A stretch of DNA of 64,000 nucleotides, taken from the NCBI RefSeq assembly GCF_014218355.1, contig NZ_AP023368.1, forward strand, positions 5,457,501-5,521,500, given 5' to 3'. Source of the stretch: Anaerocolumna chitinilytica (lineage in GTDB: Bacteria > Bacillota > Clostridia > Lachnospirales > Lachnospiraceae). This document shows positions 19,272-28,289 of this stretch, one piece after another (positions within the stretch are counted from its first letter, which is position 1; each line of letters opens with the position of its first letter). The notes beneath the pieces were generated by a model. It saw only the letters and a list, made by a program, of their open reading frames with translations. It was not told where the DNA came from and did not search any database. The position numbers were made by a program, and so were the translations under genes.

Positions 19272-21278
19272 ATGGATTTATTCAAAAGAACCGGTTTTTG
19301 CCGGATAATTATACTTTTACTGATTATTAGTTTATTTCCGCTATCAGGCCCAATACCTGGCTACGCCGCAGGAAGCGGGTTCGAAATCGATAGTGACGGT
19401 TACCTGGTAAAATACAGCGGAAACGCTTCCAAACTGACCTTGCCGTCCAATATAAAGTATATTGCTGCGGGTGCATTTTCCGGCAATACCTCCTTAAAAG
19501 AAGTAACTATTCCCGGAACTGTAAAAACAGTCGGGGACTCTGCTTTTGAAAAATGCAGTAATTTAAGAAAAGTGACAGTAAAAAAAGGTGTTAAAGAAAT
19601 TCAGGGAGGTACTTTTATCTGGTGTTCCAATCTTACGGAGGTAACCCTTCCCAGTGATACACAAATTACCGGAAGTGCCGTATTCAGAGGTACTCCCTGG
19701 CAGAAAAAGAATGCTAAGAACGGTTTTAGTGTTGTAAACGGTGCTCTGGAGGAATATATAGGGGACAGCACCAAATTAACCATACCGGATAATGTAAAGA
19801 TCATTCTGCAGGAATCACTTATTAATATTGGCTACCGCCTGACAGAGCTAACCATACCGGGAAGTGTCAAAACCATTGACACTATGGCCCTTTCCAACTC
19901 CAGTTTAAAAAAATTAACTTTAAAAGACGGCATTCAGACTATTAAAAATAATGCCTTTGCAGGATGTTATAACCTTACCTCTGTTGTAATACCCGGTACC
20001 ATTAAAAATATCGGCGAGTATGCTTTCGCTAACTGCCAGAGCCTAAAAAGTGTTACTATAAAAAATGGGGCACTGTCATTAGGAGATGGTACCTTTTCAG
20101 GAGACACTAAGCTTACGGAAATAAATCTTCCCGCCTCTCTCATTTCGGTGGGCAGTGATGCTTTTTCAAAAACCCCCTGGCTTACTAATCCTAAAAAAAG
20201 TATCCTTACCGCCGGTAAAATTCTGATCCGGTACAATGGCAGGGATACTTCCGTAACACTGCCGGCTGCCATTCAATATATTGGAAGCAACGCCTTTGAA
20301 GGCAATACCTCAATTAAAGAAGTTACTTTACCGGATAATCTAAAACATATCGGAACAAAAGCCTTTAGCGGATGCACCAGCCTGACTAAAATCATCATTC
20401 CAAGTGGCATTAAAACGCTGCCTTTGGGTGTTTTTAAGGGTTGCTCAAAACTGACAGATGTCACCTTGCCGGAAGGGCTTACCACCATCGGAGATGTTGC
20501 ATTTTCGGAATGCACCCATCTTGAAAAACTGAATATTCCAAAAAGTGTGAAGGAATTCGGAGGAAATGCCTTTAAATCCAATCCTTGGCTCTATTCCTAC
20601 CCGGACAAAGCTGCAATAGTCAATCATTTTTTATTAAAATACTATGGTGATGAATCTACTTACCAGATTCCGGCGGATGTTAAAAGCATTGCAACCTATG
20701 CTTTCGATGAAACTCAATTCACAGATATCGTAATACTACCGGAAGGAATGACAAGTATTGGTGTATTAGCCTTTAGCAATTCCAAAATTAAAGGCGTGAA
20801 ATTTTCCAGTACAATCAAGAGTATAGAAGATCGTGCGTTCTCCCGATGCAGCCTGGAGTCCATTTATATTCCAAGCACAGTTACATCAATCGGAGCCAAT
20901 GCTTTTGAAAATAATTATAATCTGAAGACTGCCAACATACCAGCCTCGATAAGGGAAATGGGCCTTTATGTCTTCCTCTTCTGTAAGAATCTCAAGACAG
21001 TTAACTTAGAGAAGGGTCTTACCTTCATTCCTCCAAGGACCTTTTGGGGTTGTGAAAGTTTAAGCAATGTTATTGTACCAAATACCGTGAAAAGACTGGG
21101 ATTTCAGACCTTTGAACAGTGCACTTCCCTAAAGACAATAACCTTACCAAAATCCATAATCGAAATCGATTCCTCCGCTTTTGAAGGTGCAGGTCTTCAA
21201 GTTATCATCTGCTCTAAAGGCTCCAATGCCTATGAGTTTGCAAAGAAAAAAGGTTATAAAACAAAGAGCCTGTCTTAG
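19272..21278 (+). CDS. Secreted BspA-like leucine-rich-repeat protein (copy 3)
   Basis: 668 residues with a signal peptide (about 1-33), LRR_5 repeats, and the same modules (GTPWQ, TPWLT, NPWLY) and cap (CSKGSNAYEFAKKKGY) as its two upstream paralogues. It is more diverged than copies 1 and 2 are from each other. A 133-bp gap separates it from copy 2, with no clear terminator, so it could be read through or have its own weak promoter. RBS GGGAGAG precedes the ATG. Confidence 0.92.
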   Translation: MDLFKRTGFCRIIILLLIISLFPLSGPIPGYAAGSGFEIDSDGYLVKYSGNASKLTLPSNIKYIAAGAFSGNTSLKEVTIPGTVKTVGDSAFEKCSNLRKVTVKKGVKEIQGGTFIWCSNLTEVTLPSDTQITGSAVFRGTPWQKKNAKNGFSVVNGALEEYIGDSTKLTIPDNVKIILQESLINIGYRLTELTIPGSVKTIDTMALSNSSLKKLTLKDGIQTIKNNAFAGCYNLTSVVIPGTIKNIGEYAFANCQSLKSVTIKNGALSLGDGTFSGDTKLTEINLPASLISVGSDAFSKTPWLTNPKKSILTAGKILIRYNGRDTSVTLPAAIQYIGSNAFEGNTSIKEVTLPDNLKHIGTKAFSGCTSLTKIIIPSGIKTLPLGVFKGCSKLTDVTLPEGLTTIGDVAFSECTHLEKLNIPKSVKEFGGNAFKSNPWLYSYPDKAAIVNHFLLKYYGDESTYQIPADVKSIATYAFDETQFTDIVILPEGMTSIGVLAFSNSKIKGVKFSSTIKSIEDRAFSRCSLESIYIPSTVTSIGANAFENNYNLKTANIPASIREMGLYVFLFCKNLKTVNLEKGLTFIPPRTFWGCESLSNVIVPNTVKRLGFQTFEQCTSLKTITLPKSIIEIDSSAFEGAGLQVIICSKGSNAYEFAKKKGYKTKSLS

Positions 21279-21366
21279 CACTGCCCAGTATAAATAACAC
21301 CTATTTCAGCACCCTCTTTTATGCTGGCAGTACTAGCCTAAAATGTTTAACATACATCTAATTTAA

Positions 21367-21395
21367 TTGAGCAAACTACCTTCATATGATATAAT
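21367..21395 (+). promoter_or_regulatory. Candidate promoter for the acyltransferase gene
   Basis: TTGAGC, 17-base spacer, TATAAT, 31 bp before the start codon. Confidence 0.65.
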
Positions 21396-21425
21396 GATTA
21401 TAACGAAACCATCACAGGAGGGTTT

Positions 21426-22157
21426 ATGAGAACCTTAATCACCGTATTGTTTTTACTAGTATTTTTTATTGTCAGTCTCCCTTTGTTCCTATACGAAATG
21501 CTGCTTGGCAAAATCAATCCCAGAAAGAAGGTTGCGTCTTCCCAAAGGATTGTTTCATGGGCCTTTCGTGTGGTACTTTTCCTTAGCGGCGCCAGCTGTG
21601 AGGTAAAAGGTCTTGAAAATATTCCGAAGGATACTGCTGTATTATATGTCTCTAACCATCGCAGCTATTTCGATATTGTTCTTGGTTACACCACGGTACC
21701 CACACTAACAGGTTTTGTAGCTAAGAAGGAGATCAAGAAAATTCCAATACTAAGGGTCTGGATGAAGTACCTGAACTGCCTGTTCTTAGACAGGGATAAT
21801 CCCAGAGAAGGTCTTAAGATGATACTTACCGGAGTTGATATGATAAAACAGGGTTATTCTGTCTTTATCTCACCGGAAGGAACCAGAAACCACGGCAAAG
21901 AAATGCTCCCCTTTAAAGAAGGCAGTTTAAAGATAGCAGAAAAGGCTGTTTGCCCTATTATCCCGGTAGCAATTACCAATACAGACAACCTGTTCGAAAA
22001 CCACTTTCCCTGGATTAGAAAAGCCCATGTGGCAATTGAATACGGAGCACCGGTTTATCCTGATACATTAACCAAAGAAGAGCGTAAATTCCTTGGGTCC
22101 CATGTTCAGAATATCATTCGGACAATGCTTCAGAAAAATGAAGAAGGGCTTGTTTAA
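21426..22157 (+). CDS. plsC: 1-acyl-sn-glycerol-3-phosphate acyltransferase (PlsC family)
   Basis: Acylates lysophosphatidate to phosphatidate at the membrane. 243 residues with an N-terminal TM helix (TVLFLLVFFIVSLPLFLYEM), the catalytic motif NHRSYFD (HX4D-like block I), the FLDRDN block, the substrate-binding block SPEGTRNHG and the late VIPVAITNTD segment. The ATG follows AGGAGGGTTT. The symbol is by family; the precise acyl acceptor is not shown by sequence. Confidence 0.9.
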   Translation: MRTLITVLFLLVFFIVSLPLFLYEMLLGKINPRKKVASSQRIVSWAFRVVLFLSGASCEVKGLENIPKDTAVLYVSNHRSYFDIVLGYTTVPTLTGFVAKKEIKKIPILRVWMKYLNCLFLDRDNPREGLKMILTGVDMIKQGYSVFISPEGTRNHGKEMLPFKEGSLKIAEKAVCPIIPVAITNTDNLFENHFPWIRKAHVAIEYGAPVYPDTLTKEERKFLGSHVQNIIRTMLQKNEEGLV

Positions 22158-22225
22158 TCTCTTGAACTTTTCCACAAATAATGATACAATAAATCCATTG
22201 CAAATTTCGGGGAAGGAGGTAGAAT

Positions 22226-22687
22226 GTGAGCACTGGTTGGATAATATTAATTGTAGTTCTGGTTGTAGTTCTTGCGGCACTCATCGTCCTTTCCATCTAC
22301 GGAAGAAAGCTCCAGAAAAGATCTGAAGAAGGTCAAGCCCAGATGAGGGCAGGCGCACAATCAGTATCTATTTTAGTAATAGATAAAAAGCGCATAAAAC
22401 TAACGGAAGCCGATCTGCCAAAGATTGTTGTGGATCAGACTCCCAAGTATCTGCGCCGTTCAAAGGTTCCTATTGTGAAAGCAAAAATCGGACCTAAGAT
22501 TATGAATTTAATGTGCGATGATAAGATTTTCGATCTCATTCCTGTAAAAAAGGAAGTGAAGGCCGTTATGAACGGTATCTATATCATGGATGTAAAGGGA
22601 TTACGTGCTAATTTGGACGTAAAGCCTGAAAAGAAAAAATTATTTGCAAGACTTACAAGCAAATTTGTAAAAAAGGGAAATTCCTAA
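22226..22687 (+). CDS. Single-pass membrane protein, conserved hypothetical
   Basis: 153 residues starting at GTG (GGAAGGAGG six bases upstream; the ATG two bases earlier is followed at once by a stop). One N-terminal TM helix (WIILIVVLVVVLAALIVLSI) and a basic cytoplasmic domain (KLTEADLPKIVVDQTPKYLR...). It looks like a conserved Lachnospiraceae protein but I cannot name a function. It lies 68 bp after plsC and likely shares its transcript, ending at a strong terminator. Confidence 0.8.
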   Translation: MSTGWIILIVVLVVVLAALIVLSIYGRKLQKRSEEGQAQMRAGAQSVSILVIDKKRIKLTEADLPKIVVDQTPKYLRRSKVPIVKAKIGPKIMNLMCDDKIFDLIPVKKEVKAVMNGIYIMDVKGLRANLDVKPEKKKLFARLTSKFVKKGNS

Positions 22688-22692
22688 AAAAA

Positions 22693-22729
22693 AACCGGCG
22701 TATTTTAACAAATACGGCGGTTCTTTTTT
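22693..22729. terminator. Bidirectional terminator
   Basis: ACCGGCGTATTT, short loop, AAATACGGCGGT, with A-run on the left and TTCTTTTTTT on the right. It serves the convergent genes 22226 (+) and 22729 (-). Confidence 0.88.
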
Positions 22730-23154
22730 TATTGCTTCTTTGATGTTATTTTCATTTGTATCTGGCAATCTGCTACAAAGGAATAATTGATATCAAGGCT
22801 ATAATGAATCAGAAGTGACAATTTGTCTTCCTCTTCCTCCAATTGTATCTTTGTAGTATAGATACCAATCTGCAAGTCTCCATAAGGAGTATTGTAAAAG
22901 GTACTATTCTTCTTTCCGGTCTCAAATACCATATGGACATTATTGGAGCCTCTTTTAATAATGTCTATCTGCTCATTTGCAGCTTTTACCGTACAGCTGG
23001 TTATACCTTCCATATCTTCCAGTATCTCTTCATAACAGATATAATGCTTTCCGTTCTTATTATAATACTGTCCTATGGATATTACTTCGATAGGCTCGTC
23101 CTTATCAATCTCGTACTGAAGTCCGGATATGGAAACCAATACATCTTTTTTCAT
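22729..23154 (-). CDS. DUF1934 (YwiB-like) beta-barrel protein
   Basis: 141 residues of alternating beta strands. The opening MKKDVLVSISGLQY, the middle GNGKHYICYEE-type segment (NKNGKHYICYEEILEDMEG) and the STFYNTPYGDLQIGIYT block match my recollection of DUF1934/YwiB proteins, which have a calycin-like barrel and no established function. It is the last gene of a ddl-murI-DUF1934 run; the ATG follows GGAGG and a small GC-rich hairpin. Family call is by motif recall. Confidence 0.8.
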   Translation of the reverse strand: MKKDVLVSISGLQYEIDKDEPIEVISIGQYYNKNGKHYICYEEILEDMEGITSCTVKAANEQIDIIKRGSNNVHMVFETGKKNSTFYNTPYGDLQIGIYTTKIQLEEEEDKLSLLIHYSLDINYSFVADCQIQMKITSKKQ

Positions 23155-23192
23155 GAAAACCTCCAGGTGGCGCGCTTTGGCGCGGATTCAAA

Positions 23193-24020
23193 TCAAAAGT
23201 GCCCCAACGAATCTGCAAAACTCTCTATATTAACGTCTTCTGTCTCAACCACATCACAGGGAAGTATCGTGTTGGCAAAACGTTTGAATTTATCCGCTCC
23301 GTCGCTTACATAAAACTTATGCTCTTTGTGTGGGCCTATATTTTCAAGACCAGCCTGTATAAGAACCTGTCTTAGTTCAATAGCTGTCTCATATGCCGGG
23401 TTTACTAGCCTTACATCTTCACCTACAATGGAACCGATTATATTTCTGATAAGAGGGTAATGTGTACAGCCAAGTACCAGCGTATCAATATTAATTTCTA
23501 GCAGACTGCTTATATATCTTTTGGCTACCTCTACTGTTACCGGGTCGGTCAGCCATCCCTCCTCCACCAGGGGCACAAATAAGGGACATGCTTTCCCATA
23601 AACTCTGACCTCCGGATTCAGTTCCTTGATATAAGTATTATAAATACCGCTGTTAATTGTACCCTCTGTACCAATGATACCGATATTACCATTCTTGGTT
23701 GTCATGGAAGCCACTTTAGCTCCCGGTTTCACCACTCCGATTACCGGAATGGATACTTCCTTTGCTACTGTTTCAAGGGCCAGAGCACTTGCTGTATTAC
23801 AAGCTATAACAATAGCTTTAACGTCCTTTGTCTGTAAAAATTTTATAATCTGCCTGGAATAGGCAATAATGGTCTTTTGTGATTTACTTCCGTATGGAAC
23901 TCTTGCGGTATCTCCGAAATAGACTATTGTTTCATCCGGAATCTGGCGCATAATTTCTCTCGCTACCGTCAGTCCTCCGATGCCGGAATCAAATACACCG
24001 ATAGGTGCGTTACAAGGCAT
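23193..24020 (-). CDS. murI: Glutamate racemase
   Basis: Makes D-glutamate for peptidoglycan. The chosen start gives MPCNAPIGVFDSGIGGLTV, with AGGAGGAG upstream, 275 residues; the longer in-frame start has no binding site. The two catalytic cysteines are in IVIACNTASA and LVLGCTHYPLI, and the Asp/Ser motif is FDSGIGG. The start overlaps the 3' end of ddl by 11 bp, which points to translational coupling in a cell-wall precursor operon. Confidence 0.96.
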   Translation of the reverse strand: MPCNAPIGVFDSGIGGLTVAREIMRQIPDETIVYFGDTARVPYGSKSQKTIIAYSRQIIKFLQTKDVKAIVIACNTASALALETVAKEVSIPVIGVVKPGAKVASMTTKNGNIGIIGTEGTINSGIYNTYIKELNPEVRVYGKACPLFVPLVEEGWLTDPVTVEVAKRYISSLLEINIDTLVLGCTHYPLIRNIIGSIVGEDVRLVNPAYETAIELRQVLIQAGLENIGPHKEHKFYVSDGADKFKRFANTILPCDVVETEDVNIESFADSLGHF

Positions 24021-25095
24021 CTCTTTCTCCTCCTGCTTCAACTGATCTGGCAAAGGCAAGCTGCAATAATTTTTCAACCAATTGAGGCTTCCCGATTCCT
24101 TTGCCTTCCCAAAGCATGGGATACATGCTGATTGAGGTAAAGCCGGGCATGGTATTAATTTCGTTAAAAATCACTTCTCCGGTACTTCTATCTACGAAAA
24201 AGTCTACTCTGGACAAACCATGTCCGTCCACTGCCTTAAAGATCTTTAAGGCATAATCTCTGATTGTTTCCGCTGCACCTGCCGGTAATTCAGGAGAGAG
24301 AATCGTCTTAGATTCAGCGTTGTTATATTTTGCATCATAATCATAGAAATCTGCAGCTGCAACAATTTCTCCCACGCCGGAAGCTTTCGGTTCATTGCCG
24401 CCAAGGACTGCACATTCTACTTCACGACCGTTAATCGTCTCTTCTACCAATATTTTGCGGTCATGCTCTGCGGCAAGATTTAAACCGCTAATCAGCTCTT
24501 CTTTTGTTCCGGCTTTGGAGATACCTCTGGAAGAACCTGCATTGGAAGGTTTAATAAATACCGGATAGGAAAGAGCATTCTCAATGGTTTTTACAACTCC
24601 CTCCATATCAGTCAGATCCTTCTTCATAACTGCAACATATTTTGCCTGTCTGATACCGATGCTGTCTACGATTATTTTGGTATACAATTTATCCATGGAT
24701 ACGGCAGAAGCTAACACACCACATCCTACATACGGTATCTTAGCCAGCTCTAAAAGGCCCTGCACAGTTCCGTCTTCTCCATAAAGGCCATGAAGCACTG
24801 GAAAAACAACATCTATTTTCACAAGTTCTGATACTTTACCATTTAACAGTAAAACACTCTTCAAGGAAGCATCCGGTAAAAGCACGGCGGTTTCCGTATT
24901 ATTTCTCCAAGTACCGGAAGTTATCTCTTCCGTATTACTAACTTTCAGCCATTTTCCCTCTTTTGTGATACCTATTATGAGAATCTGGTATATATCTGCA
25001 TTAATATTACTTATAACGGTAGTAGCGGAAACGCAAGATACCTCATGCTCAGAGGACTGACCTCCGAACAGCACTGCAACTGTTTTTTTATTCAT
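24010..25095 (-). CDS. ddl: D-alanine--D-alanine ligase
   Basis: ATP-grasp ligase forming D-Ala-D-Ala. 361 residues from MNKKTVAVLFGGQSSEHEVS, whose ATG follows GGAAAGGA. Motifs: LHGLYGEDGTVQGLLE, PVFIKPSNAGSSRGISK, SRVDFFVD and the metal-binding FNEINTMPGFTSISMYPMLW. The active-site region resembles ordinary Ddl, not an obvious D-Lac or D-Ser ligase, though I cannot settle this by eye. First gene of the ddl-murI-DUF1934 run. Confidence 0.96.
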   Translation of the reverse strand: MNKKTVAVLFGGQSSEHEVSCVSATTVISNINADIYQILIIGITKEGKWLKVSNTEEITSGTWRNNTETAVLLPDASLKSVLLLNGKVSELVKIDVVFPVLHGLYGEDGTVQGLLELAKIPYVGCGVLASAVSMDKLYTKIIVDSIGIRQAKYVAVMKKDLTDMEGVVKTIENALSYPVFIKPSNAGSSRGISKAGTKEELISGLNLAAEHDRKILVEETINGREVECAVLGGNEPKASGVGEIVAAADFYDYDAKYNNAESKTILSPELPAGAAETIRDYALKIFKAVDGHGLSRVDFFVDRSTGEVIFNEINTMPGFTSISMYPMLWEGKGIGKPQLVEKLLQLAFARSVEAGGERDAL

Positions 25096-25441
25096 ATTAA
25101 TATCCTTTCCAATACCTGCTGCTTTTGGCAACAGGCACAATTTTGTAACCTACATATACATAAGGAAGTTCAAATCTATCTTTATTCTTTTATATTCATT
25201 TTGATATTACAAAATATAGATATTATGCACAAATCACCACACCTTTTTCAGTGCCGGCACAAAAAATAAGCATTGTTATATCTATTTTATACTTATAGCT
25301 TTTTTTATTCTACTCTTTCTTTTTATAAATCGCAAGGTTTTTATTCTTTTCACTTCTTTTGTTTAAATATTCTCTTCCCCGCCTATACTTAAATAAAAGA
25401 AATTATACATTGATGTATCTATACATAGAGGAGGATAATCG
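25096..25441. other. Divergent region between ddl and spoIIR
   Basis: 346 bp, very AT-rich. spoIIR is normally sigma-F dependent, but I could not find a convincing sigma-F box, and no RNA element is evident. Confidence 0.5.
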
Positions 25442-26206
25442 TTGAAGCAACCAGACTTTCATATTTTATTATCTAACTGGAAGAAAAATACCAGGAATTC
25501 ATTTTTTCTACATATGAAAATCATTCTATCCGATAAGGGAAACTTAAGAAATATACTGGCGTCTTTCGTATTATGTTTAATCTGTATTTTCTTATCTGTC
25601 AGAGCTTTAAATGACAGTTATACCAAAAGCGCTGAAGCTATGCAAAAGGATATTGCATCTGAAATATTGCGTTTTCACGTTATTGCCAACAGTGATTCTA
25701 CCGAAGACCAGGCCTTAAAGTTAAAAGTAAAATCTGCAGTGACCACAAGCCTTTATCCGGTATTATCCGGTGTCACGGATATCAGTACCGCAAAAGAACT
25801 TGTCAGTGTCAAATTAGACAGCATTGAAGCACTGGCAGAAAAAGTAATCAAAGATAACGGTTATCATTATACCGTTACTGCCTCCCTGGAAGAAGGATAT
25901 TTTCCCTTAAAGGTCTATGGTGACCTCACCCTTCCCCCGGGAAAGTATGAAGCCTTAAGAATTGAAATAGGAAAAGCTGCGGGCCAGAATTGGTGGTGTA
26001 TTATGTATCCTCCTCTCTGCTTCGTAGATGCTACCTACAGCGTTGTCCCAAAAGAATCTAAGGCACAGCTAAAACAAGTCTTATCAGAAGATGAGTACAA
26101 CTCTGTCTTTTCTGATAAAAAAGCCGAAATAAAAATTAAATTCAAATTATTTGAGACAATTAAGGATTATTTCTCAAAGAAGACTGCTTCTAAGGATGGT
26201 CATTGA
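25442..26206 (+). CDS. spoIIR: Stage II sporulation protein R
   Basis: Forespore signal that triggers SpoIIGA to process pro-sigma-E in the mother cell. The family hallmark LRFHVIANSDSTEDQALKLK and the late CIMYPPLCFVD segment are clear. 254 residues with a TM or signal helix around residues 38-56 (ILASFVLCLICIFLS). The start is TTG, seven bases after GAGGAGG; no better start lies nearby. The N-terminal extension before the TM (about 37 residues) is longer than I would expect. Confidence 0.92.
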   Translation: MKQPDFHILLSNWKKNTRNSFFLHMKIILSDKGNLRNILASFVLCLICIFLSVRALNDSYTKSAEAMQKDIASEILRFHVIANSDSTEDQALKLKVKSAVTTSLYPVLSGVTDISTAKELVSVKLDSIEALAEKVIKDNGYHYTVTASLEEGYFPLKVYGDLTLPPGKYEALRIEIGKAAGQNWWCIMYPPLCFVDATYSVVPKESKAQLKQVLSEDEYNSVFSDKKAEIKIKFKLFETIKDYFSKKTASKDGH

Positions 26207-26259
26207 TTCTATTTGCCCATATGTTTTTGCCTGTTTGTTAATATTTTTGTATGCCTTTC

Positions 26260-26288
26260 TTGCATTGTGCTTTTTCTAAGATTATAAT
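26260..26288 (+). promoter_or_regulatory. Candidate promoter for ispE
   Basis: TTGCAT, 17-base spacer, TATAAT, ending 52 bp before the start codon. Confidence 0.6.
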
Positions 26289-26340
26289 AGAATAACATGA
26301 TTTTCGAATCTATAATACTTTCACACCAGAAGGAGTATCC

Positions 26341-27222
26341 ATGAATTCCATTAAGCTGAAAGCATATGCAAAAATTAACCTTGGCCTAGATGTAATAAGA
26401 AAAAGAGAAGATGGTTACCACGAAGTCCGTATGATTATGCAGACAATTGGTTTATATGATAAAGTATCTATTCTCCGGACGAATAACACCTCAATAACAG
26501 TAAAAACAAACCTGCCCTATCTTCCCGTAGATGAAAATAATTTGGTGTACAAAGCTGCAGCACTGATTAAGAATACCTACCAAATAAGCCAGGGTGTCCA
26601 TATCATATTGGACAAAAAGATACCTGTTGCCGCAGGCCTTGCCGGCGGAAGCAGTGACGCTGCAACCGTGCTTTATGGTTTAAACAGGCTCTTTCATCTG
26701 AATCTTCCCAAAGAGGAGTTGATGGCTCTGGGTCTTAAGCTTGGTGCAGATGTACCTTACTGTCTTATGCGAGGTACCGCATTGTCGGAAGGAATTGGTG
26801 AAAAACTGACGGCACTCCCTCCTTTCCCCTTTTGTTATGTACTGATTGTTAAACCTGGAATTAACGTATCCACCCGATATGTCTATGAGAACCTGAAATT
26901 AAATGATTCGGTTAAGCACCCAAACATAGACGCTATTGTCTCTGCCATTAAAACCAATGACTTAAGAGAGGCCGTAAGTCATTTTGACAACGTTCTTGAA
27001 ACAGTTACGGTAAAGGATTACCCTATAATCGGGCAGATTAAGGAACAACTAATGGCTTCCGGTGCTATTACTTCCCTAATGAGCGGAAGCGGTCCTACTG
27101 TTTTTGGACTTTATGATAGTAAAGAGAAGGCAGAACGCTCATTTTATCAATTTAAAACCGGAAACCTTGGGAAACAGGTATATTTAACAGGCCTGTACCA
27201 GCCAAGACTTAAATTATCATAA
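26341..27222 (+). CDS. ispE: 4-diphosphocytidyl-2-C-methyl-D-erythritol kinase
   Basis: GHMP kinase of the MEP isoprenoid pathway. 293 residues with KAYAKINLGLDV, the YHEVRMIMQ substrate motif, the ATP loop PVAAGLAGGSSDAATVL and the C-terminal MSGSGPTVFGLY. The ATG follows AAGGAG. In Bacillus ispE lies beside veg; here veg is about 3 kb away on the other strand. Confidence 0.96.
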   Translation: MNSIKLKAYAKINLGLDVIRKREDGYHEVRMIMQTIGLYDKVSILRTNNTSITVKTNLPYLPVDENNLVYKAAALIKNTYQISQGVHIILDKKIPVAAGLAGGSSDAATVLYGLNRLFHLNLPKEELMALGLKLGADVPYCLMRGTALSEGIGEKLTALPPFPFCYVLIVKPGINVSTRYVYENLKLNDSVKHPNIDAIVSAIKTNDLREAVSHFDNVLETVTVKDYPIIGQIKEQLMASGAITSLMSGSGPTVFGLYDSKEKAERSFYQFKTGNLGKQVYLTGLYQPRLKLS

Positions 27223-27644
27223 GCTATTAATTTTGTAGAGCTTTTGCTTTTCTTTTTATATGAATTCTAATACCTGCGGTTCAAATTTTCATACTTTGAG
27301 CGGAAGGTTATTTTGTCTTTGAAAAACCTCATTATTTTCTCATAATCTTCCGATATTAATGGTAAGCGGTTATTTGGCTTATATTACCACCCTAGTAGGA
27401 AAAATGATAAAGCTATTTTTCCTACACAAATTTGTTCTAGCGCCCAAATTTGCGGCGCGTTGGCAGCATGAAACTTAATAGGAAAAATGATAAGCTATTT
27501 TTCCTACACAAATTTGTTCTGACGCCTATATTTGCGGCGCGTTGGTAATATGGAACTTAGCAGGAAAATGATAAAACGATTTTTTCTGCACAAATTTATT
27601 CTGGCGCCCATATTTGCGGCGCGTTGGTTGCAAGGAGGCATATT
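27223..27644. other. 422-bp gap upstream of the 27645 gene
   Basis: The first 170 bp are AT-rich with nothing recognised. The remainder is filled by three tandem 83-bp repeats that run up to the ribosome binding site of the next gene. Confidence 0.7.
27396..27627 (+). repeat. Three tandem 83-bp double-hairpin repeats
   Basis: Units begin at 27396, 27479 and 27561 (periods 83 and 82; the third is cut at 67 bp by the ribosome binding site). Each has an A/T hairpin (arms AGGAAAAAT and ATTTTTCCT in units 1 and 2, loop 9 or 8 bases; unit 3 keeps pairing with a G-T wobble) and a GC-rich hairpin (GCGCC ... GGCGC) separated by CACAAATTTGTTCT. Stem conservation with loop-length change favours a structured element. 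Confidence 0.9.
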
Positions 27645-27648
27645 ATGA
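27550..27648 (+). CDS. Possible 32-residue leader peptide inside the repeat
   Basis: An ATG at the end of repeat unit 2 opens a 32-codon frame through unit 3 (MELSRKMIKRFF...) that stops at TGA overlapping the ATG of the 27645 gene in an ATGA arrangement. Similar short frames run through units 1 (27404-27478) and 2 (27468-27548), all ending in a shared core LHKFVLAPIFAARW-like. No good ribosome binding site precedes them, so translation is doubtful. Confidence 0.2.
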   Translation: MELSRKMIKRFFLHKFILAPIFAARWLQGGIL

Positions 27649-28232
27649 ATGTAAAAGGAATTACAGCAGCTACTTATATCCCATCTGTGAGGTCCACCGA
27701 AAAAGCTCCCTCTAAATCTACTTCCAGCTTTGCCGATGTTTATGAATCATCTGCAAAAGCATCCGGTGACTCTTATAGCAGTACTGACAGTACCAAGACC
27801 AAAGAACCTAACACCGCCGTTATCAAAGCCCTAAAGGAAGATCTTCAAAAGAGAAGTGATCAGCTTAGGGACCTTGTCCAGAAGATGATGCTCTCCCAGG
27901 GAAAAACCTTTGATGCTGCCGGTATGTGGAACTTTCTCCAGAGTAAAGAATATTCTGTGGATGAAGAAACAGCTAAGCAGGCCCAGGCAGATATTGCGGA
28001 AGATGGCTACTGGGGTGTTGAGCAGACTTCTGACAGGCTTGTCTCATTCGCCAAGGCTTTATCCGGAAGCGACCCTGAGAAGGCAGATTCCCTTATTGAA
28101 GCTGTAAAGACCGGCTTTGAGCAGGCAACAAAAGTATGGGGCGGTGAACTTCCTGATATCTGTAAAAAGACTTTGGATGCCACATTAGAAAAGCTGAACA
28201 ACTGGAAGAACCCTCCTGCGGAATCGAAATAA
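27645..28232 (+). CDS. Conserved hypothetical protein, 195 aa
   Basis: The start chosen is the ATG after AAGGAGG (MNVKGITAATY). The N-terminal 60 residues are Ser/Thr/Lys-rich and probably disordered; a helical region follows (KALKEDLQKRSDQLRDLVQ), then a well-defined C-terminal block with GYWGVEQTSDRLVSFAKAL and GFEQATKVWGGELPDICKKT. Similar blocks occur in uncharacterised proteins I recall under DUF5610; I cannot verify this. There is no signal peptide or TM. It is monocistronic behind the tandem repeats. Confidence 0.8.
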   Translation: MNVKGITAATYIPSVRSTEKAPSKSTSSFADVYESSAKASGDSYSSTDSTKTKEPNTAVIKALKEDLQKRSDQLRDLVQKMMLSQGKTFDAAGMWNFLQSKEYSVDEETAKQAQADIAEDGYWGVEQTSDRLVSFAKALSGSDPEKADSLIEAVKTGFEQATKVWGGELPDICKKTLDATLEKLNNWKNPPAESK

Positions 28233-28289
28233 CTGACATAATCCGAAACTAAAAACAATAGCATAAATTCTCTACATAGGAAATAGTAA

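Noticed and set aside
23160..23192. Relation of a small GC-rich hairpin before DUF1934 to the 83-bp repeats
   Set aside because: Both contain GGCGCG, but no further alignment holds; treated as a chance similarity.
25300..25441. Sigma-F promoter of spoIIR
   Set aside because: No combination of the expected -35 and -10 boxes with proper spacing was convincing in this AT-rich stretch.
27396..27627. CRISPR array
   Set aside because: Only three units, nearly identical throughout their 83 bp with no variable spacers, and no cas genes.
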